This document shows positions 58,110-64,000 of a stretch of DNA of 64,000 bases, piece by piece. Source of the DNA: Marinobacter salinexigens (GTDB taxonomy: Bacteria > Pseudomonadota > Gammaproteobacteria > Pseudomonadales > Oleiphilaceae); NCBI RefSeq assembly GCF_008370345.1, contig NZ_VTUU01000004.1:124001-188000 (forward strand), in the 5' to 3' direction. The translations under genes were made by a program, and so were the position numbers. The notes under the pieces were generated by a model. It saw only the letters and a list, made by a program, of their open reading frames with translations. It made no database searches and was not told the DNA's origin. Every line of letters starts with the position of its first letter. Position 1 is the first letter of the stretch.

Positions 58110-58194
58110 GCTCTCCGAGCCTATCAAAGTCGTTTGCATCCGTGCTGAGCGCAACTCAGAATATACCAATAATTGGTACTAACGAGGTGTCAAC

Positions 58195-58428
58195 ATGCAA
58201 AAGAATACGAGCATCGCTCTGGGCCAACACTTCGATTCTTTCATCGCCGAACAGCTCAGGACTGGTCGATATAGTTCTACGAGTGAAGTGGTGCGCGCAG
58301 GATTGCGCCTGCTTGAAGAGTCTGAGACCCGCTTGAACACCCTCAGGAAGTTATTGAAGGAGGGGGAGGGTAGTGGCTTTGAAGACTACTCCTACGATGA
58401 ATTCATTAAAGAACTGGATAACGAATAA
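58195..58428 (+). CDS. parD: ParD-family antitoxin
   Basis: This 77-residue protein is a ribbon-helix-helix antitoxin of the ParD/CopG type. NTSIALGQHFDSFIAEQL and the helix RYSSTSEVVRAGLRLLEE form the DNA-binding half; the acidic C-terminus (FEDYSYDEFIKELDNE) would wrap the toxin. The expected ParE toxin gene begins 5 bases later but is cut to 20 codons, so this antitoxin appears to be an orphan. Confidence 0.88.
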   Translation: MQKNTSIALGQHFDSFIAEQLRTGRYSSTSEVVRAGLRLLEESETRLNTLRKLLKEGEGSGFEDYSYDEFIKELDNE

Positions 58429-58433
58429 CACCG

Positions 58434-58496
58434 ATGCGCATGTTCAAGCTTTCCGGGAAGGCTAAAGCTGATCTCGTTAAGTGTGATCATCTTTGA
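58434..58496 (+). pseudogene. Truncated parE toxin
   Basis: The 20-codon frame MRMFKLSGKAKADLVKCDHL begins right after parD. FKLSGKAKADL is the start typical of ParE/RelE-type toxins (about 100 residues), after which similarity stops and a TGA follows. The remnant overlaps the 3' end of the convergent gene at 58477. This is best explained by deletion of most of the toxin gene. Confidence 0.75.
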
Positions 58497-59337
58497 CTAT
58501 ATCAGGGGGACTTGGGAACGCGATCGATTCCACGTCCGCTACGAAAAATGGGAAATAGTCTTCTGTTCCAAAGTGGTTGCCTGCCTCCACATGAGTAGGC
58601 AATTGGAATCCATTAAATAACCGGAACGAGGACAGGGAGGCCCCAAAGGGCTGGAGCTTATATTTCTTTTCCGGGTTGGCGTTGCTCCATCTCTGGAAAC
58701 AGATTTGGATTGGTTGCCCGTTTGGTGCCAAAGTGAGGTCTACGGCTTGGGTGAGATTCCCATGGCTGACGGTGACGCGAGCGCAATCATTATTCACTAT
58801 GCTCCATTCGATACCCGGCCCGGGCAGTAGGGCTGCCGGTGACCAGATCACCGCTTCAGCGACGTACCGGCCAAATGCCGATCGGGCATGATCCATGTTG
58901 CCCCCCATACGAGCCACTGGCAGTAGCCCCATCAGCCAGAAACGCGTCCAGGATTCGCTGTCAGATCCTGACAGCCTCAAAGCGCCTTTTCGGGCACTCA
59001 TTTTCCAGACAAATCCGGCCGGCAACGCCAGAACCTGCGTAGCCTTCATATCGGAATAGTTAGGCTGTTCTTTTGAGCCCATACCAAACTTTCCTGTCAT
59101 GGAGATGTCGGCCACCGTGTAAAGCGTGGTGCCGGGGGCGATGGTGTACTGGAAGAAACGCCGGGCAGGCTCCGGGAGGGCTGACACTGTTTCGCTTTGA
59201 AAGCGTCCAGGCTCTACAGGCTGCAGAGAATGTAGATTATCCATGGCCTTGCGATCAGCGCAGTGGTCGATTCGGCGCCAGGTCCATAGCGCCACTACGA
59301 ATAAAACGACAGTGATTGCAATTGTATATAGAGGCAT
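58477..59337 (-). CDS. DUF6544-like membrane-anchored protein
   Basis: This 286-residue protein has an N-terminal membrane helix (about 3-20) and a soluble beta-rich domain with LPEPARRFFQYTIAPGT and GRYVAEAVIWSPAALLPGP, which I associate with the DUF6544 family of unknown function. A lipid-binding LolA-like fold is a guess. Its last 20 bases overlap the truncated parE on the opposite strand, so its C-terminus may have been remade by the deletion there. Confidence 0.7.
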   Translation of the reverse strand: MPLYTIAITVVLFVVALWTWRRIDHCADRKAMDNLHSLQPVEPGRFQSETVSALPEPARRFFQYTIAPGTTLYTVADISMTGKFGMGSKEQPNYSDMKATQVLALPAGFVWKMSARKGALRLSGSDSESWTRFWLMGLLPVARMGGNMDHARSAFGRYVAEAVIWSPAALLPGPGIEWSIVNNDCARVTVSHGNLTQAVDLTLAPNGQPIQICFQRWSNANPEKKYKLQPFGASLSSFRLFNGFQLPTHVEAGNHFGTEDYFPFFVADVESIAFPSPPDIVKDDHT

Positions 59338-59404
59338 CGAAATCTAATACCGCTTATCGACGTGGCCAGGTTATCCCTGGCCACGACACGCGGCCCGCTG
59401 TTTA

Positions 59405-61747
59405 TCACTCAAGATCAATAACGACCTTTTCGATCTTACCGTTGAATGGGAAGGGTCCTTTGCCGTGGTAAGCCAGGGATACCGAGGACCCGAGGTCCAT
59501 GCCAATATCGAGGGTTTCCGTAGCTGAGTATCGGACCGGCGGCACCTTCTCGATTTTTCCAGTAGCGACCTCCTGCCCATTCACCAGCAGCTTCGCGGTG
59601 CCTCCCATCGGAGCTTTGCCTTGTTGGGTATAATTCATGGTCAGTGTGACCTTGCCCTCCGGCAGGGTTTTGTCAGACCGGACCCTGTAACGTTCTTTGC
59701 CGAAGAAGTTAACCTCATAGACTGGCTTGCCATCCATGACATACAGCGTATAGCCAGCACTTAACCCACCGTTCGCCACCAGGACCCCGTTGGCATTTTG
59801 CTCCGGTGATTCAAGGTTCACGGTAATTGTGTGGCTGCGCGCGTAGGCGGGTGGAGCACTGCCTTCCGGAATTCGCTTGGCTCCCGGTGTGTACTCGAAG
59901 TGTGTTTTCCCTCGGGTAACACTGGGCCTTTCGGGGTTCTGGCCGCGCTCTACAAACCGGTCATCCAACGGATATACGCTGTATTTTTTGGCCTCGGCAT
60001 CGAAGATGTCTTTTAGCTCGTCAAGCTTCTCGGGATACTCCTTCGCCAAATCAACGGCTTCAGAAAAATCTTCTTCGATGTTATAGAGTTCCCAGGTACT
60101 GTTCCCAAAGCCGGTCGATCCAGAAAGCTCCCAGGGCACGCCATGGAAAGAAGCGGCCACCCAGCCATCGTGGTAAATGGCCCGATGCCCACCGGTTTCA
60201 AAATACTGAGTGGTTCTGTGACTCGGTGAGTCGGCATCCTCAAACGTATAGAGCATGCTTGTGCCGGCGATGGGCACCTGATCAACACCGTTGACTGTTT
60301 TCGGCTCCGGTAGGTGGGCGGCCTCAAGAATAGTCGGGACAACATCGATCACGTGATGGAACTGGGTTCGAATTGAACCTGTATCCTTAATCTGTGCAGG
60401 CCAGGAAATCACCATACCGTTGCGTGTGCCGCCGAAATGAGAAGGTACACGCTTCATCCACTGGAATGGAGAGGAACCGGCCCAGGCCCAGCCAACCGGA
60501 AAATGGTTTTCATGCAGCGGCCCGCCAATTTCGTCTATCTTGGGGAGCTGGCCCTCCACGGTATCCGGTACGCCATTCTGGGTCATTATGTTGTTGAGTG
60601 TACCGGTGGGACTGCCTTCCGCACTGGGGCCGTTGTCTCCGGCGATGTAGATCACCAGGGTGTTGTCCCCGTCTGGCAGGGCCCTTACCGCATCCAGCAT
60701 ACGGCCAATGTGGTGGTCGGTATGAGCAGCAAAGCCAGCGAAGGCCTCCTGGTGTTTCGCATACAACGTCTTGGCATCATCTGAGAGAGAATCCCACGCT
60801 TCAATCTCTTTGGGTCTTGGGGTCAGGCGGGTGTTCTGGGGAACCACTCCCAGCCCTTTCTGGCGCTCCAGGGTCTCCTCGCGAACCTTGTCCCAGCCCT
60901 GATCAAACTGGCCATCGAACCTGTCTATCCACTCCTGGGGCGCATGCAGAGGCGCGTGGGTTGCACCGGGTGCGAAGTACACGAAAAAGGGCTTGTCGGG
61001 CGCGATGGATTGCTGCTGATTAATCCACGCAATTGCGTCGTCGGCCAGATCTTCCGTCAGATGATATCCTTCGTCCGGTGTTTTTTCCGGTTCGACAGGA
61101 GTTGTATTGCGGAACAACTGGGGCTCCCATTGGCTGGTTTCGCCGCCCTGAAAACCGTAGAAATATTCAAATCCGAGACCGGTTGGCCAGTGATCGAATG
61201 GACCGATCGGGCTGGTTTCCCAGTCGGGAGTGTTGTGCCATTTGCCGAAGGCCGCTGTGTTGTAGCCATTGTCTTTCAGAATTTCTGCAATACTCGCGGT
61301 CTCGCTCGACCAGATACTGTGATAACCCGGATAGCCCGTAGAGAGTTCTGTAATAGTCCCGAACCCGACCTGATGATGATTCCGACCGGTGAGCAGGGCT
61401 GAGCGGGTGGGAGAGCATATGGCCGTTGTGTGGAAGGTGTTGTAGCGCAAACCCTCTTCGGCCAGGCGATCAAGGTTTGGAGTCGGCACCGGGCCACCGA
61501 ATGTTCCCGGATGTCCGAAACCGAAGTCATCAATCAGCACCACTACAACGTTAGGCGCGCCATCGGGCGGGGTAACCGGCTGAGGATAATCCTGTGTGGA
61601 GTTTTCAAAGGTCTCGCTGATGTTGCCTTTGAACTCAGGTGATTTAATGGGGAGTACTGTGCGGTCTATTTCCTGTTCGGATGCCAGAGCCATGGTGCTG
61701 GCAAGACACACGGGAATGATAGCTGAAAGGCAGAAAACCCGTTTCAT
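59405..61747 (-). CDS. Secreted arylsulfatase
   Basis: This protein of 780 residues has a signal peptide (about 1-23, cut after ALA) and the type I sulfatase fold. LIDDFGFGHPGTFGG supplies metal ligands, CSPTRSALLTGRNHH is the signature whose cysteine becomes formylglycine, and FGKWH follows. The C-terminal 130 residues are beta-rich (NLESPEQNANGVLVANGG). It likely hydrolyses sulfate esters in the periplasm. The start at MKRVFCL follows AAGGAG. No formylglycine-generating enzyme is in the window, and none of the neighbours explains its substrate. Confidence 0.92.
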   Translation of the reverse strand: MKRVFCLSAIIPVCLASTMALASEQEIDRTVLPIKSPEFKGNISETFENSTQDYPQPVTPPDGAPNVVVVLIDDFGFGHPGTFGGPVPTPNLDRLAEEGLRYNTFHTTAICSPTRSALLTGRNHHQVGFGTITELSTGYPGYHSIWSSETASIAEILKDNGYNTAAFGKWHNTPDWETSPIGPFDHWPTGLGFEYFYGFQGGETSQWEPQLFRNTTPVEPEKTPDEGYHLTEDLADDAIAWINQQQSIAPDKPFFVYFAPGATHAPLHAPQEWIDRFDGQFDQGWDKVREETLERQKGLGVVPQNTRLTPRPKEIEAWDSLSDDAKTLYAKHQEAFAGFAAHTDHHIGRMLDAVRALPDGDNTLVIYIAGDNGPSAEGSPTGTLNNIMTQNGVPDTVEGQLPKIDEIGGPLHENHFPVGWAWAGSSPFQWMKRVPSHFGGTRNGMVISWPAQIKDTGSIRTQFHHVIDVVPTILEAAHLPEPKTVNGVDQVPIAGTSMLYTFEDADSPSHRTTQYFETGGHRAIYHDGWVAASFHGVPWELSGSTGFGNSTWELYNIEEDFSEAVDLAKEYPEKLDELKDIFDAEAKKYSVYPLDDRFVERGQNPERPSVTRGKTHFEYTPGAKRIPEGSAPPAYARSHTITVNLESPEQNANGVLVANGGLSAGYTLYVMDGKPVYEVNFFGKERYRVRSDKTLPEGKVTLTMNYTQQGKAPMGGTAKLLVNGQEVATGKIEKVPPVRYSATETLDIGMDLGSSVSLAYHGKGPFPFNGKIEKVVIDLE

Positions 61748-61953
61748 CGTCCTTTTCTCCTTGTTCGCATTCACTTGCGGTTGCGGTTTCACAGCTTAAA
61801 ACAATATGCACAATGTATGTTATACAGCGTCGGAGGAGCGTTGTAACCTTTCTTTATAGTTCATCCCCAGCGGGCTGCCTCTTCGGCATTGCCGTCTTAC
61901 AAAAGGCAAATTTTGTTCTTTGGAGTGCGCATGGTTATATTCCTTCTGCAATC

Positions 61954-62487
61954 TTAATAGCGCACTTCGCCGACTTTATAGACCCGATCAGGCTCGCCAA
62001 ACACTTCCGTAATTTGATCGAAAGTCAGCGGCAGCGGGTAATAGTGCAATTGGTCAGGGCTAACAATTACCGGAGAGGCGCGTCCAGCCGCGCAATGGGA
62101 ACAAGCGCCGACCGAGAGAAGTATGCCGTCACGAAAGCGAATCGAAAATCCTCCCCCCGAATAGCCGTCGTCTTCTTCGGCTCTGCGCCTCAAGGCTTCT
62201 GGCCATTCAGTTGGTGGTACAAACGGGGGCAAATAGCTCGCAACAATTTCCGGGCCCAGCTGTGAAAGGGGGATGGATTCCGTATCGGGGGCTAACTGCA
62301 AGCGGGCTTCTAGAATATGATCGTCGGTTGCTTTTGTGAGATCGATGGAAATCAGGTAGTACAACGGTTCAGGCGAATCCCCAAGAACCTCGCCAAAGGC
62401 AACAAGTGCACCCCGTTCAAAGCGTGATACGTTGGCACAGCCAGCTACAAGGGCAGCTAAGAGCAGGGTAATCAATATACGACCCAT
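61954..62487 (-). CDS. Putative lipoprotein with CxxC motif
   Basis: This 177-residue protein has a lipoprotein signal with lipobox LVAGC (cysteine at about 17). The mature part is unrecognised; a GACSHCAAG segment gives a CxxC pair. It follows the DUF3565 gene by 18 bases and is probably the third gene of the ynfA operon. Confidence 0.7.
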   Translation of the reverse strand: MGRILITLLLAALVAGCANVSRFERGALVAFGEVLGDSPEPLYYLISIDLTKATDDHILEARLQLAPDTESIPLSQLGPEIVASYLPPFVPPTEWPEALRRRAEEDDGYSGGGFSIRFRDGILLSVGACSHCAAGRASPVIVSPDQLHYYPLPLTFDQITEVFGEPDRVYKVGEVRY

Positions 62488-62505
62488 AAAACCGCCCCAA
62501 CGTAG

Positions 62506-62748
62506 TCAGACGTTTACCTGCCTTCCCAACAGACCATCCGTGGCAGGCTGATCCAAGGGTTTACCCTGGTCACATTTCACACAGTTTAGCTCATGGCCGA
62601 TCATACCGGATCTGCCAGCTTCGCTCTGAGTCCAGGGTCGGTTGGTCCATGGCGGGTCATGCCGAACATGCTGGTAGTGCCCACATGCCAGTTCTGCTAC
62701 CCAGTGGTTTTCTTCATCTTTGTGGAAGCCTGAGATTGGTTGCATCAT
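62506..62748 (-). CDS. DUF3565 family protein
   Basis: This protein of about 80 residues matches DUF3565 (pressure-regulated ORF-like). ISGFHKDEENHWVAELACGH and QHVRHDPPWTNRPWT are conserved, and CGH with CVKC could bind a metal. The start at MMQPISG is preferred to a longer frame because similarity begins there. It lies 16 bases downstream of ynfA. Function unknown. Confidence 0.8.
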   Translation of the reverse strand: MMQPISGFHKDEENHWVAELACGHYQHVRHDPPWTNRPWTQSEAGRSGMIGHELNCVKCDQGKPLDQPATDGLLGRQVNV

Positions 62749-62764
62749 TTCATACAAGGCCCCG

Positions 62765-63097
62765 TTATGTGCTGCGCGGTGCAAACATGATAATGGCCAT
62801 ACCCAATAAAGCGACGGCTGAGCCAGCTAAGTCCCACACAGTTGGGCGGATGCCATCCACTGCCCAAAGCCAGATGATTGCCATAAAAATATAAACGCCA
62901 CCATACGCCGCATAGACTCGGCCAGCCGCGGTAGGATGTAATGACAACAGCCAGGCAAACAGTGCAAGACTCAGTGCACCGGGCAGTAGCAGCCAGATCG
63001 TTTTGCCCTCTCGAAGCCAGAGGTAAGGCAAATAACAGCCGACAATTTCCGCTAATGCGGTAACGACGAAAAGGCCAACGGTTTTCAGTTCGGGCAA
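62765..63097 (-). CDS. YnfA/UPF0060 membrane protein
   Basis: This 110-residue protein has four membrane helices and matches the YnfA family of small inner membrane proteins, related in topology to small multidrug resistance exporters. [20 protein letters not shown] and [20 protein letters not shown] are the conserved parts. It is the first gene of an apparent operon with DUF3565 and a lipoprotein. Confidence 0.9.
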   Translation of the reverse strand: MPELKTVGLFVVTALAEIVGCYLPYLWLREGKTIWLLLPGALSLALFAWLLSLHPTAAGRVYAAYGGVYIFMAIIWLWAVDGIRPTVWDLAGSAVALLGMAIIMFAPRST

Positions 63098-63207
63098 AAC
63101 GATTTACTCCTTGGTTGTAGCCGGAACGAACTTGAATGACGCATTCACCGATTTTAAAGGATGGCTACACAGCGCCTGCTATCAGTCACTGGTTATGTGA
63201 TGGTAGC

Positions 63208-63609
63208 TCAATCCGGCAAGCCCTCGAACTTCGGCACTTCCCCTAGTTTTCCCTCCCAAGTAGCTTTGCTGGAAGAAAAGATATGAGCGGTGGGCAACAC
63301 GGAGATCTCAGTGTCCAGACACCCTGCAGGAACGACGAGAAGACCTGTAATCTGAGTGTTTGGCAATGCGGAACCACACAACTTACAAAAGCTTTTGTTA
63401 TGACGAGTGCCGGGGAGCGTAAAGGTAGTCACAGCATCTGCACCCGACTGCCAGACCAATTTAGCTGAACGCGAGAATAAATTTGCAGCATGGGCCGATC
63501 CTGTATCCTTTTGGCAATGCTGACAATGACACAGGTAAAAACTGTCGAAGGCCCCGTGTACCTCAAACCTCACAGTGCCACACAGGCAAGAACCACAGTG
63601 ATCAGTCAT
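63208..63609 (-). CDS. GFA family zinc protein
   Basis: This protein of 133 residues matches the glutathione-dependent formaldehyde-activating enzyme-like (Mss4/CENP-V) family. CGSCLCGTVRFEV, LCHCQHCQKDTGSAH and SFCKLCGSALPN supply the zinc cysteines. The start at MTDHCGS is preferred since similarity begins there. Most members have no proven activity, so only the fold should be relied on. Confidence 0.85.
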   Translation of the reverse strand: MTDHCGSCLCGTVRFEVHGAFDSFYLCHCQHCQKDTGSAHAANLFSRSAKLVWQSGADAVTTFTLPGTRHNKSFCKLCGSALPNTQITGLLVVPAGCLDTEISVLPTAHIFSSSKATWEGKLGEVPKFEGLPD

Positions 63610-63712
63610 CGGATTTCCTTCTATGTCCTGCAGGGGATGCACAAATAACAACGCGCAATCACGAAGCAGTCAAGCGAATACAGATCAGCTCCAATCTCGC
63701 TGAGCCGAAAAC

Positions 63713-63746
63713 AAAAAAAGGCCCGAAGCGTTAACCTCGGGCCTTT
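63713..63746 (-). terminator. Terminator after nrdJ
   Basis: A perfect 10 bp stem (AAAGGCCCGA, 63717-63726, with TCGGGCCTTT, 63737-63746) is followed on the minus strand by seven T. It lies 24 bases past the stop of the partial gene at the window edge. Confidence 0.85.
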
Positions 63747-63770
63747 CCTTTAACTCACCACTGAGTCACC

Positions 63771-64000
63771 TCAACCGCACTTGCTGTCGCCGCAGGAGAG
63801 GCAGGTGGCGCAGCCGTCCATCACGATCACCGCCTTGGTGTTGCACTTGCCGCACATGGTGGCGTTGGCGGGGTAGTCGTTGCTGGTGTCGTCGTTGGTC
63901 GCCGTGCTCTGGCTGGCTTCGAATTCAGCGCGCTTTTCCGCGAGGATGCGCTTGGTGGTTTCGCTGAGTTCGTCGTTTTCCAGCAGGCCGATGGCCTTCA
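63771..64000 (-). CDS. nrdJ: Adenosylcobalamin-dependent ribonucleotide reductase, C-terminal end
   Basis: The last 76 codons of a gene that continues beyond the window. The sequence begins with an acidic helix (KAIGLLENDELSETTKRILA) and ends with the zinc ribbon MCGKCNTKAVIVMDGCATCL, then SCGDSKCG. This tail is characteristic of class II (B12-dependent) ribonucleotide reductases, whose C-terminal cysteines relay reducing equivalents to the active site. The catalytic domain is not visible, so the assignment rests on the tail. Confidence 0.75.
   Translation of the reverse strand, partial: KAIGLLENDELSETTKRILAEKRAEFEASQSTATNDDTSNDYPANATMCGKCNTKAVIVMDGCATCLSCGDSKCG

Overview
The window reads as a chromosomal segment of a marine gammaproteobacterium, most likely Marinobacter or a close relative. 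The grounds are the block serC-pheA-hisC-tyrA/aroA-cmk-rpsA-ihfB-lapA-lapB-pyrF in the Pseudomonas/Marinobacter arrangement, the moderately high GC, and lipid-related genes (an acyl-ACP-reductase-like protein, an iron alcohol dehydrogenase, hotdog thioesterases). This assignment is inference from gene content and order; no database was searched. About 60 genes are supported, with two identical tRNA-Asn genes, several factor-independent terminators, and one family of large structured repeats.

Layout. 1-10149: one co-directional block running from aromatic and histidine biosynthesis (serC end, pheA, hisC, tyrA-aroA fusion) through cmk, rpsA, ihfB and lapAB to pyrF. 10150-10800: a gene-free island with two large hairpin repeats facing each other, then tRNA-Asn 1. 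10795-17039: aspartate aminotransferase, uvrB, and a divergent pair made of a GNAT/C39-peptidase fusion and a RimK-like ATP-grasp ligase. 17075-25368: a CDF metal transporter, pyrD, rmf, rlmKL, an outer membrane barrel, a hypothetical protein and apeB. 25425-30444: tRNA-Asn 2, a YheT hydrolase, tesA and the ybbA-ybbP ABC system. 30466-34605: an orphan periplasmic binding protein, an iron alcohol dehydrogenase operon and an M48/TPR lipoprotein protease. 34799-39017: DUF599 plus two coupled thioesterases, htpG, DUF2835 and a 30-residue small ORF with its own terminator.

39093-47895: dusC, class I aldolase, a 707-residue reductase whose C-terminal half resembles cyanobacterial acyl-ACP reductase, katG and an OsmC-YcaO fusion. 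47988-64000 is more accessory: a META lipoprotein, a MarR regulator with a clear palindromic operator and a hydrolase, a LysE exporter, two AraC regulators, a 1630-residue protein of unknown function with an OmpA-like segment, an orphan ParD antitoxin followed by a truncated ParE, an arylsulfatase, a ynfA/DUF3565/lipoprotein operon, a GFA protein, and the C-terminal zinc tail of a B12-dependent ribonucleotide reductase at the right edge.

The most unusual signal is a set of four intergenic elements (10201-10310, 10420-10527, 22586-22690, 36548-36633). Each has a 19 to 28 bp near-perfect outer stem whose sequence differs from copy to copy, closing a conserved loop that itself folds into one or two small helices with compensatory changes. 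This pattern points to selection on a structured nucleic acid; I cannot name the family. Next in interest are the 1630-residue protein, the 30-residue small ORF at 38889, the acyl-ACP-reductase-like fusion at 41191 and the GNAT-C39/RimK pair.
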